Assembly: GCA_029582155.1 (NCBI GenBank)
Contig: CM055895.1
Span: 49,287,417-49,351,416 of the forward strand
Length of the DNA: 64,000 bases
Direction of reading: 5' to 3'
Origin: Panopea generosa
Taxonomy: Eukaryota; Mollusca; Bivalvia; Adapedonta; Hiatellidae
Below the pieces are notes generated by a model. The model worked only from the letters and a program-made list of their open reading frames with translations, searched no databases and was not told the DNA's origin. Made by a program: the position numbers and the translations under genes. Of the stretch, positions 24,475-34,662 are shown in pieces. Position 1 is the first letter of the stretch; every line of letters begins with the position of its first letter.

Positions 24475-24675
24475 AGACGCGTGGTCCTATGGTAAAGTAT
24501 CGTAACCAGCATCGGGATATCGTGGGTTCAATCCTTCGCCACAGCCATGTATATTGTTCTTGAACACTTTGTCAACATATGCTTAGTCTTGGTTCTACCC
24601 AGAAAGACATTGAACGTGATTTGCCTAATTTGTTAGAACTTCTTTCACAATTGACGTAAAATAAATTTCAACTAG
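24475..24675 (+). mobile_element. tRNA-derived SINE, family B, plus copy
   Basis: The head has an A-box region GCGTGGTCCTATGGTAAAG and a B box GTGGGTTCAATCC. It is followed by TGTTCTTGAACACTTTGTC, CATATGCTTAGT, a TTCTACCCAG block and an end GACGTAAAATAAATT. The same tail block is found at 47022-47170, 61955-62135 and, more worn, 62218-62425. Confidence 0.75.
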
Positions 24676-25024
24676 TATTTGCATGTAAATGTAACAGTCA
24701 CACATAGAGAGTATTTATTGATGTATTTTGCCTAAAACGATGTCACTTACAGTACCATGGATTTAGTAAAAATGATAATAATTATGAATGCAATTGAAAA
24801 TAATGTAATGTGTATCAAATAAATTGTTTAATGTGGCTATTTTTTCAACTAAAATGTGTTTTTATCTAAATAGTGTGGTATATATTTTAGACAATAAGAT
24901 AAATAGTCTGGCGATGACAGATCAATGATTGGTTTCACATATTTCTGAAAACTCATTTTTGTTCACAGCAAACCTAACAAAATTATGTTTTCATAGAACT
25001 TACTCATTAAAGCAGGAATAGAAT

Positions 25025-25102
25025 AATGTGTATCCAGTACGGGTCTCAAACCCGGGGTCTTTGGCTAACAGGACGAGTGTTTAACCAACTGATCTAGCTT
25101 GA
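25025..25102 (-). mobile_element. tRNA-like sequence, probably a SINE head
   Basis: On the minus strand the segment reads TAGATCAGTTGGTTAAACA (A-box region), CTCGTCCTGTTAGCC and CCCGGGTTTGAGACCC (B box). The arms do not pair into a sound cloverleaf by eye, so a retroposed or SINE origin is more likely than a working tRNA gene. Confidence 0.45.
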
Positions 25103-25327
25103 CATATTACGTACACACTGTGAAATATTTTACAATGCATTTAGAATTTGTCACGGAATTTCTTTAGCGATCAGAGAATCCAGTGCCTGTTTCATCGGAA
25201 TATAAGTGTGTAAGTCACATCCCCACGAACACTGTATTTATCAGAAGACTTCGTTATCAAGGAACACAGTCATAATAGCCTACAGTTTTCAGGCAAATTC
25301 ATAAAAAAATGAGTCTGCTATTCAGTT

Positions 25328-25457
25328 ACGTTCTGTGCTTCCGTTAATCGAGTATCATGTTCTGTGCTTCCGTTAATCGAGTATCATGTTTTGCGATTCC
25401 GTTAATTGAGTATTATGTTCTGTGCTTCCGTTAATCGCGTATTATTTTCTGTGCTGT
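25328..25457. repeat. 29-bp tandem repeat, ~4.5 units
   Basis: The unit is TTCTGTGCTTCCGTTAATCG followed by AGTATCATG. Later units carry single-base changes (TTGCGATTCC, ATTGAGTATTATG). Confidence 0.85.
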
Positions 25458-25496
25458 TTTATTCGATGTTGTTTTTTTCTTTGATTTCATCTCATT

Positions 25497-25745
25497 TAGT
25501 CGGGTCAGGTAAGTTCAATCGACAGGATGTTAACTATCAATCCAGTGGCCGTGAGTTTGGATTCCCGTCCGACCACAGTCTTCGTGGTGAGTAATATAAG
25601 GAATTGCCGTTACGTCTCATTGCAGTTCGACTCTTCCCGCTGATTCAAATGGGAAGATTAATCCCTATAACTAATGATTAGGTATATCGACTGTTAGCCT
25701 TCGTTTGCATAAAAATGACACTAAATATTCAAACAAACAAACCGT
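25497..25745 (+). mobile_element. tRNA-derived SINE, family C, plus copy
   Basis: The head has a B box GTGAGTTTGGATTCCCG. The family block CGCTGATTCAAATGGGAAGA follows, and the element ends in TTCAAACAAACAAACC. This is the family seen at 7650, 9345 and 34428. Confidence 0.65.
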
Positions 25746-25957
25746 CTCAGTATCATAGCAATCATTCAATAGTCTTGATTGTCACATTTGTCTCTATAGA
25801 TATAAGAGATTACCATTTTGCGATACAATATGGCGGTTTGTGCATAGCTATGATCCAGATTCCGTCAAATAAGACCATCTGTCAGAAAGATTTATGGTAG
25901 TTATTCTTTATCATTTGTGTTTTCTCCTATAACATGTCATTTTATGTTTTCGTAATA

Positions 25958-27270
25958 CGAGGGGCATTCAAGAAAATATGTCACTAATAGCCTTCCGTAG
26001 AAACAATATTACGTAAGGAATGAAAAGGTCGTTCAATTGTTTGGGAATGTTTATTCAATACGCCTGCAAATTCTCAATTTCATCCGATAATAAGTTACCA
26101 AGATATTCATTATTGAATTATGCACACTCATGTACAGTGGTTATATTTCAATGTCATAATGAAACTTGAAGAAAAAATAGAAATAAGGGCTTACACGAAA
26201 GTCCAAGTTTCTTTGCAGTTATCGCCAAAAGAGATTTATTCTGAATTGTGTCGTACACCGTAACATAAAGATAAGTTTTTCGTAAGGTTAAAAACTTTAG
26301 GGAGGAGGGGGTCAGCATAGCCTGCAGGAAGGTATCCTCCTAGGTAGGCCTTGTGTTGCAGCAACAAAGGAAAACATTGGTGCTGTTAAAGCTATGGTAG
26401 AAGAAGAGAGACGTATACTGTTTCCCAGATAGCTTACAATCTAGTCATTTCAGAAAGCACCGTACATCATATTCTGACTAATTGTTTGAAATTGAAGAAG
26501 CTTTGTGCTAGATTCACTTCCTGACACCTAACCAAAGGCCAAGCGTTTAGATTGTGCCAAAACAACTTCTGAAATGATACAAAAATGGTTGCCATAGAGA
26601 TATTTCTGACATGATCACTGGGCATGAAACATGGGTTTATCATTTTGAGCCCTAACGATGCATCAATAAAAACAATGGCTTGGTAAAAACCAGGCCAGGC
26701 CAGTCATAGCAAAGAGGACAAGAAGGTTTTATATGCCATTTTTTTTTCAATTCTAGTAGTACTGTTGTACAAATTCCTTGCAAAGAGAGTAGAACAATAA
26801 CAGGCAAGTTTTACAAAGATAAAATACTTAAATCTGCCAAAACATTTTATCAAAATAAAAGGCCGAGTAAAGGTTTGGAAGGCATACAGCTTATTCCTGG
26901 CAATGCTTCTGTCCACAAAAGTAAAAGTGAACAATCTTTCTCAGAACAAGAAAATGTTATTCAGGTTGAACACCCCCTTATTCCCCTGACTTAAGCCCCT
27001 GTGACTTTTTCCTATTTCCCATGCTTAGAAAATACTCGCAGGTAAACGCTATACTAGAAGTGCCCTGGGGTCTGTAATTTTTCAGTGTCTGAACAATATA
27101 CCAAGGGAAAACTTTTTTGCAGCATATAGGTCGTGGACAGAAGACTTCAAAAGTGTATCTGTACAGGGAAGGGGGTATACTTTCTGAAGGGTTGGCCTGA
27201 AAATAATCCCGTTCCTGTGAAAATCTTAAATATCGTAAGACCAATGACAGAATATATTGAATGCCCCTCC
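25958..27270 (+). mobile_element. mariner element, full length but dead
   Basis: The element is 1,313 bp, the usual size for mariner. It is bounded by inverted repeats CGAGGGGCATTCA and TGAATGCCCCTCC and by TA on both sides (25956-25957 and 27271-27272), the target duplication of the Tc1/mariner group. Inside, the plus strand encodes scattered transposase pieces: MKLEEKIEIRAYTKVQ near 26160, ENIGAVKAMVEEERR near 26375, WVYHFEP near 26630 (around the second catalytic Asp region) and PYSPDLSPCDFFLFP at 26976-27020, the diagnostic third-Asp block of the DD34D mariner transposase. Many stops and frame changes interrupt it, so it cannot move by itself. Inverted repeats and both TA sites are still intact. 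The shorter frames on the minus strand here are shadows. Confidence 0.93.
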
Positions 27271-27279
27271 TATGGTGAT

Positions 27280-27870
27280 GAGCTTGCCGTTCAAATTTGA
27301 TATTTTGATAATACAATAATATGTATATTGGGACATATGTCAAAGGAAATTTGGAGAAAAAAATAAATTCAAAATGTATATCAAATCTTGTAGATATAAG
27401 AAATGAAAAAAAAAATCCACTCTGAAATACGGTTTTTGTGTGTTCTTTAAGTTTCCTTCATTTTTTTCTGAAAAAAAAGGATGGTTTACTTTGATTATAT
27501 CTGTTAATATATTTTTAGTTTCCCAGAAGTTGTTTTGCTACAAACATTGTGACCACTGTTGTCGCTTTTATGTATGTATTGTACTTATCATGGGAACTTG
27601 TTTAGCGTTTTGCTAATATTTCTGTCGCTTGCAGTACATTGAAAAGAAAGACATCACGCTAAAACATGAGGTAGTTTTGAATAAGTATCGTTGATATAGC
27701 TTAATACAATTTGAAGTAAAATACAAATCCTAAACAGCAAATACATCATAGCAATAAAAAAATGTAAGACAATCCGGAGAAATATCAGGTCACACTCACG
27801 TAAGCAGCATACACATAATCAATGTTATGAATATTTATAGTAATTTCACTATATTACGGTGTTCCATAAG
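27280..27870. other. intergenic stretch, nothing seen
   Basis: AT-rich DNA with several A runs. No gene or repeat family is supported. Confidence 0.4.
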
Positions 27871-28135
27871 GGCTATCGTGCACGATGTCGTAGGCGCAAT
27901 TCTGCGCCAGCACGAAAGCGATATGGAGATAGTTCGATAGCACGATAATGATGGAGCGATAACAAGAACGCGATATAATATCACGTCATCATCATTGTGT
28001 TGTCATGGTAGACATCGGTATATCTCTTTGTCATCCTGCCCACGCTTCGGTATATCGTGTCACCACTCCATAACCATCTTCATATGTCGTCACCATTGTT
28101 CAACCGTGTTGTCATGCCACCTTGTGCACCTAATG
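27871..28135. repeat. GC-richer palindrome-rich block
   Basis: The block stands out by base content. The left part holds ATCGTGCACGAT (palindrome), GGCGCAATTCTGCGCC (6-bp arms, 4-base loop) and repeats of CGATAGCACGATAATG type. The right part holds TGTTGTCATGGTAG, CGGTATATCGTGTCACCA and GTGTTGTCATGCCACC. The two halves look like degenerate inverse forms of one motif set. It may be a worn foldback or minisatellite element of unknown family. Confidence 0.45.
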
Positions 28136-28139
28136 ACAA

Positions 28140-29766
28140 AAAGATAGCATAATGGCCTCAAAACAACACCACAATTTAATATATAACATAATATATAAGA
28201 AAGTACAAAATGTGTCACCACATTGAAACGGACAGTAACACAAAAAAAACACTGGGGCCATCTGATAAACGAGTGTACACAACCTTTTATCTTGCCCTTT
28301 CATCGGGTCATACGATAAAACAGTGATGGTATCGCAGATATTTATATACTTTATAATGACGATGAGAAACCATTATTAAGGCCATGACAATACAGTGCTG
28401 CATGCTTTATTCCGACAATAGGTTTAAGATGTAATTAAATACTGAACTGAATAAGAAATCCATAGCAACATAATAATTATATTGGAACCAATTCATTTCA
28501 CGATAAGAATTCTGTGTTTAAAGTCCGATAACATAACTACCTTAGCACAAAAAACATACAAATATTAAACAAGAAACAGATATAAATTGAGAATATTCAT
28601 CCATCGTGTTGCAGGACGAATATTATCTTAATATGGAAATGCTTTGTAACCATGGAAACACGCTATATTCACAAATGGATCGCACGGCAAATATGTATTT
28701 CTATTTATTTTGCCCTTAATGCATGCCAGTGTAGGCGTCTCAGTTCTGCTATAAATAACGCAAGGAATGAGTATTCATTTTCATCTGTAAAACGAGAACA
28801 TGGCAATTTATGACAAATATTAGACTTTTATATACATGTATAACCTCATTACGATGTGCTCTGATGTCAGTGCACGACCCTCTCAGATTTTGCTTATGTT
28901 GGGGGATTTTTATGCTAAAAGGCAAACAGGAAATCATTAACAATTGTTTAAATAGCACCTGTATAGGTGACAAACAACTTATAAGTGCTTACATCAATAT
29001 ATGTTTGATTATTGTGTATGGGTAAAAGCTGAATATAGTTGACAATATCTTAAATTGCATGCTACTTATACATGTATGATGATGTGCTTTGAATATGATT
29101 TTTGTCTTGACCACCAGCAGTTCTGTACGAAAACTAGGCCTCCGCAGATTGCGTGTTGTTTGATTTGTGTTGCCTGACGCTGTTGTTCAAACGGCGCTGT
29201 CATACGTGTATATATTATTCCGGTTACATGTCGGCCTCATTTCCGTTGGAAGTTTGGTCTGAAGACGGACTTATCACATCAGTATATCTATATTTTTACG
29301 ACCTCTTATGGTTGTTATTGAGCAATCAATAATTATGCTTTAGATATGATTCTCGCGATCGTGTTTGTAGCAGACATGAATTAGTGAAGCTTGAATCATT
29401 TTACGATTAGCTTTCACGTTACATTGACTCTTACATGCAATTTATCTGACCCCAGTTTGAATAAACATCATAATTTGAGATTTTCCTCAACTCAATTGTT
29501 TTTAAATACTTTGTCTTCTCTCACGTTGATCAGTTTGCATACTGTCCTTCGCCAAAGAATACAGATTGTCCAGGCTTCAGTTATCTGCGGTTATTTAATG
29601 TTTAGTGAAACCGGGTACTAGTTATACTAGTGCATCTCTTTTCTGTGAATAAATCTAACATGAAATAATATATAGCATAGTATTTCATCTTGAGTAGTGA
29701 TCTGTAATATCTATACGGGTATTATATGATAACTACGTGATACAGTTAAGGACTTTGTCATTTCTC
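28140..29766. other. intergenic stretch, nothing certain
   Basis: No supported gene. A GC-richer patch at 29105-29275 is not open in any frame for long and lacks splice borders. Confidence 0.35.
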
Positions 29767-29767
29767 A

Positions 29768-29826
29768 TATATATATAAATATATAAATATATATATATAT
29801 ATATATAATATATATATATATATATA
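29768..29826. repeat. imperfect (TA)n microsatellite
   Basis: TA units broken by a few AAATA interruptions. It directly abuts the foldback-related segment that follows. Confidence 0.9.
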
Positions 29827-29965
29827 GAATGGAATTACATGCAACATAGCTGGACTGGGTGGACACATTTACACACATGAACTGATAGCTTTATATGAGT
29901 AGGATCCAGTTACGGATTTATGATTACTCACATGCTGTATAAAGGACAGATTTATATATAAATAT
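29827..29965 (+). mobile_element. solo arm of the foldback element seen at 52.5 kb
   Basis: The segment matches the reverse complement of the right arm at 52481-53021: ACATGCAACA, GGTGGACACATTTACA, ACATGAACTKATAGCTTTAT, ATGAGTAGGATCCAG, GGATTTATGA and ACTCACATGC. It continues into what is the loop side of the large palindrome (TATAAAGGACA). Only one arm is present. Confidence 0.75.
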
Positions 29966-30639
29966 ATGGTAAAAGAGTTTACTATCTATACATTTTCACA
30001 TGTCGTAATACATTGTAAATTTTGTTTAACGCTTTTTTCAACAAGACATCTCAGGTTATTTGTGATTATCCCGTTTTATTAGCAACATAAGACCTCATAA
30101 TTAATCTAAGTAAAACCAACATCCTTCAGCGAATAACTGAAGAAACTTTCTCACCTGTTTTTTTAACCGAGCGGGACTCGGCACAAGTAAAAAAAACAAG
30201 TTTCAGGTTGCATGAATAATCATCGTGTTATATATCGTTCATGTCACATTTTACTGACAGAATAAAACAATTACTTTCTAATTGATGAATGTCTAATTGT
30301 GTAACTGATATTAAAATCATTCCAATACAGATTTATCTTACATTATCGTTTTTTTGTCGGCATTCATTATTTTTTATTTTTAAACGTTTTATCTCTCATT
30401 ATACATACATATGTAAATAGCAAATCTTTGTTCATAACACAATGGTAAAGATCAGTAGCATGTTAATACTTTTTTACAAACAGGTGGATTCGGGCTTGTT
30501 TATAACTTCTAACGGTAACTATTAAAAATCATTCGTAATAATGATACTACTTTTTAGAATTATTTATAATCTGAACATAATCACATTATTCGTCTGTTAT
30601 ACAAACACTTTCTAAGCTTACTTTTTACAACTAAGTGTT

Positions 30640-32880
30640 TTCAATAATTGAAAAAAATGGAATTTTAATTATATAAAAAGCGGACAAAGTCGAAAATAAC
30701 GAAAATAATTCAAAAAAGTTTCCAAAGCTAGAAAAGAAAAAAGCAGAGAGTAAAGTTGTATCTAATTTAAAAGTAAACGGTTCATACATAATTGAGCAAG
30801 AGCAAATTTGAACGCTCAAAGACATTTTATTCAGCAATATATATAAAATGACAGTGTTATAATTTGTTCAATGAAAATATTGATAAAGTAAATGAAGAAG
30901 ACAAAGATCTATGCGATTGAATTTTATCAAAATATATATGTTGTACAGTCAAAAAACAAATGCAAAACCAAAATTGTCCTGGTGCAAATGGAATTATTAC
31001 TGAATTTTACAATATATTTTTGCCCAATATAAAACAATACTTCATTGCATCGTTTGATTACTCTTTCCAAATTCAAAATATGACAGAATTACAGAAACAA
31101 AGTCTAATAACGTCTATATCAAAATGGGGAAAGATACAACAGATCTAAGTAATTGGCGGCTCATAAGTTGACTTAATACAGACTACAAGGAAGCCGCCAA
31201 AGCAATCGCCTATAGGATATAACTATTTTTAGATATCAAAGGCATGAACGGCCTGAGGGAAGACTCAATCGTTCATAGTTTTGCCCAGCATGTCTTTTTT
31301 CTTTTTTAATTTCTTGTCAGAATATGACATACGTATTAACCAATGAGCCCATTAACTACTAGCATCATAACATATTGTTCCACATTGACACTGTTTCAAA
31401 ATATTCAATTTGATATTTCTTGCAAAATGTAGAATTTGCACTTGCAATGCCATTTAAAAAATACCATTGATTGGTTTATAACTTTTCACAAACTTTAAGT
31501 TACTGACTCATCCAACCTGGTCTCTAAAATTTGGATCTCTACGTCCTCTGCTATGGCAATTGCACATTGAAACCTTTTGAACTATTTTATTTGTCGGAGG
31601 AAATGTCGTCCACAGTAAAACAAAAGTTACAAAACAAGATCATAAATAGTTAACGTGATAACTATAGAAGTCTCGCCACGCTCGTCTTCTTAAAATCATC
31701 AACAGCTCTCAAACGGGATTGTTCAAAGGTCTCTTTAAAGGTGAAAATATACGATTAATTTGCAAATTTATTGGTTATGTTGAAAATGCAAATCATCCAG
31801 CCCTATTGTTATTTGCGATTTTGAGATAGCATTTGACAGTTTGGACAAAACATTTATGCTTAAAACATTAAAATACTTTAATCAGAATGCGTTTATGTTC
31901 AAAGGGAAGTTCGTCAAGATTGCCCTTTATCGCCAAATTTATTCATTATTTGTATCAAACTTTCATCCCAAAAAGATATATAAGCAAACATATATACAGA
32001 TATGGAATTGGAATTAAAATAGCTATTTTTGCTGAAGATGCTGTTTTTATTACAGATGGTTCCAGAAAATTCATTTGAAACTCTTATCAATGATTTAGAA
32101 AATTTTAGTTATTTATCTGGACTACGTGTGGGTTTACTGAAAATAACAAAATTATTGAATACCTTTAAGATAAAAGAATTCATTGGAATTCAGAAATAAC
32201 AGCAAACCACAGCCTGGTCTAGCGGTAAAGCTTTCGCCTCGCATGCGGAATGTCGTGGGTTCGAACCCCGGCCGAGTCATACCAAAGACTTTAAAAATAG
32301 TACTAGAAGCTTCCTTGCATGACAATTACCATCTACATGAGAGTTTTAGGTCTGGACGGTCCGGTGACAGTATAATGTGACTGGGTGGGGCATCATAACA
32401 TGTGTCTGCGACATGATACCTCAGTGCGACAGCGCTCAGAATAATGTATCTAATAGACATTGTCGCAATATGACTGAAACATTGTTGAAAGCAACGCTTA
32501 ACACCATACAACTACAACAACATAATAATAATAGAAACATTTTTTTCTACGAAACTCTAAGAATTTCAGAACAGTCTGAAACGCTACCGACACAAAAAAA
32601 TAGCTTATTAGGTTAATTAAAGTTTGCGCTTATAAAGTTGATTTACCCATTAACCAAGTCCTTCTAATTCAAAAATAAAAAAAATCAATTCTTATACGTT
32701 TTATTTGAGATTCAAAACCCGAGAGGATGAAAAGTAAAATACTTACAAACAATGGTTTATGGAAACAATTGTATTTACTTAAGATCAATAATTATGGAGG
32801 CAAACTCATTTTTGACAGATTATTAACTATTAATCATTTTTCAAAAAGCTTACCATGATTAAGGAATAAAACTTGTCGAA
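30640..32880 (+). mobile_element. L1-like LINE ORF2 remnant, interrupted
   Basis: The plus strand carries decayed ORF2 pieces in order: SNLKVNGSYIIEQEQI near 30757, VNEEDKDLCD near 30886, QNQNCPGANGIITEFYN from 30963 (start of RT), a NWRLIS / NTDYKEAAKAIAYRI block near 31152-31220, NSSQTGLFKGLFKGENIRLI near 31695-31755, a block GYVENANHPALLLFAI near 31772, FAEDAVFITDGS near 32029 (the FADD box, with Glu for the first Asp), and GLWKQLYLLKINNYGGKLI near 32756. The set is typical of L1/Tx1-type LINEs. About 450 bp of unrelated sequence separates the blocks at 31235 and 31690, and a family-A SINE sits inside at 32207-32533. Many stops and frame changes; no intact domain remains. Confidence 0.8.
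32207..32533 (+). mobile_element. tRNA-derived SINE, family A, plus copy inside the LINE
   Basis: The head reads CCTGGTCTAGCGGTAAAGC (A box), CGCCTCGCATGCGGAA and GTGGGTTCGAACCCCGG (B box). It continues with CATACCAAAGACTTTAAAAA, TAATGTGACTGGG, GAAAGCAACGCTTAACACC and an ACAACAACATAATAATAAT tail. Each block has its match in the inverted copy at 6728-7046. LINE coding fragments lie on both sides, so the SINE inserted after the LINE. Confidence 0.85.
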
Positions 32881-32959
32881 CAAGTGTATGGTAATAAAAA
32901 AAATAATTTCTTCACATTCAAGGAATTTTGAGACATGTTTTAGTGTTATGTTTGTATCA

Positions 32960-33328
32960 AAGTTGTACACATGTATATATTGAGTGAAATACAGATAAGT
33001 TCAGCCTTGTATATCTGCTATGTTTATATTGAAGCAGCATATATCTATGTACGGTTTGAAATACAGATAAGTTCAATCTTGTATATAAGATACATTATAT
33101 TGAAGCAGCATACATCTATGTTCGGTTTGAAATACAGAAGTTCAGTCTTGTATATATGCTACATTATATTAATGCAGCATACATCTATGTACGGATTGAA
33201 ATACAAATAAGTTCAATCTTGTATAAATGCTACATTATATTGAAAAAGTATATATCTATGTGTGGTTTGAAATACAAATAAGTTCAATCTTGTACATCCG
33301 CTATATCTATATTGAATTTAGCATAAAC

Positions 33329-33375
<47 letters not shown>

Positions 33376-33945
33376 CTTTATTTCCTCCATAGTACAAATA
33401 TACAGGAGAATATAAACATTTAAACAACAACATGGGAGTACAATGCATGTACAAAAACATAATACACACATAGACAATTAAATGACAATCATATATATAC
33501 AATACAAACAAACATATAACTTCAATAGTTCAAACAACTTACATATATACACACGAAATAAAGTTCAACATTGTATAATTGTTATACTTATATTTATGTA
33601 GCACACATGTTTCTATGATGTGAAATACAGAAAAAATAAACCTTGGATATATGTAAGTTTATATTGAAGTATCATACATATGTATGGCGTAAAACACAGA
33701 TAAGCTCAACATTGTATACCTGTTATGTTTATTTTGAAGTAGTATACAAATAATATCATGTTAATATGATGTCAAATACAGATAATTTCAACCTTGTATA
33801 TATGCTGAAATTTTATTGAAGTAGCAAATGTATGACGTTAAACACAAATAAGTTCAACCTTGCATAACTGCTATGTTCATATTGAAGTTAAATTCATATT
33901 ATGTATCGGGTGAAACTCAGATAAGTTCAAAGTTGTACACTCGCT
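32960..33945. repeat. ~72-bp satellite, about 11 degenerate units
   Basis: The unit has AATACAGATAAGTTCA, a CTTGTATAT block, a GCTACATTATATTGAAG block and GCATACATCTATGT. The first five units (32985-33300) are well conserved; later ones (33550-33945) are worn. The array is split by a LINE 3' end with a GATT microsatellite at 33330-33545. Confidence 0.85.
33330..33545 (-). mobile_element. LINE 3' end with (AATC)n tail inside the satellite
   Basis: On the minus strand the segment ends in GTACTATGGAGGAAATAAAG followed by about ten AATC units (33330-33375). LINEs of the CR1/L2 type often end in short tandem 3' repeats rather than poly-A. Satellite units lie on both sides, so it looks like a 5'-truncated insertion into the array. 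The tail alone could also be a plain microsatellite. Confidence 0.5.
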
Positions 33946-34029
33946 AACTTAAGATTGTAGGTTGCCGATATTTGAAACGAATAATTGTATATTGTTTCCC
34001 ATAAAGCCAAATACTGATGTATCATTGCC

Positions 34030-34427
34030 TATGCATATCAAATACAAGTATATAAATTGGAAATTATATAACAATTCCCGCGAAGTCTCCAGCAAAGAAC
34101 ATAATTACAACACCCGAGACTATATAACGATGTCTCTCTAATGTCCTGGTAATTTCTAATATCATACATAGGTTGTAAGATTTAACGACATAACGATGCT
34201 GGTTACGTCAAGACAGGCAATTAAGTTGCCATTTTATGACTGGATTGACACGCTTAAAGGCATTTTCTGGAATTATATTATATCCTTCTCCAATCCAGAA
34301 ACGATTAACTAAAAGTGCATTGATCGCTTTCAAATCGTGAAGTATCGGCAGTATAATCATATGGTTATAGAAATGTATTCTACTTTAAAACGTGAATTAT
34401 CGTCTAGATAATTATATAGCTACAGAC
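34030..34427. repeat. duplicated segment C, copy 1
   Basis: This segment matches 49425-49785 in the same orientation, with shared blocks such as GCAAAKAACATAA, ACGATGTCTYTSTNTGTCC, GGTAATTYCYRATA, ACTGGAYTGACA and ATAATTATAT. It has indels that shift any frame between the copies, so a coding role is unlikely. Confidence 0.6.
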
Positions 34428-34662
34428 ACGGATAGCTTAGTCAGTAGCGCGTCTAAGTATCAATCATGACAATGGGTTGACAGTCCAAATGTCCTACCAG
34501 CCACCACCGTCTATTTGATGAATAATATAACTTGCTGAGATGGTGTATGCTTGAGTGTGATAGATACCAGGAGAGAGTGGTTAGGTAAATGGTTTCGCAG
34601 ATAGCCCTTGACGGAATAAACTGTCGATAAAAACTCAAACATTTAAACAAACAATCAAATTG
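34428..34662 (+). mobile_element. tRNA-derived SINE, family C, plus copy
   Basis: The head reads TAGCTTAGTCAGTAGCGCGT, the body contains AACTTGCTGAGATGG, and the element ends in ACTCAAACATTTAAACAAAC. These match the other family-C copies, though the middle is worn. Confidence 0.65.

Noticed and set aside
24475-24545. Possible functional tRNA gene
   Set aside because: A and B boxes are present but the arms do not pair well, and the sequence continues into a SINE body shared with other copies. The same holds for the tRNA-like heads at 7046, 7905, 25102, 32207, 34428, 61955 and 62218.
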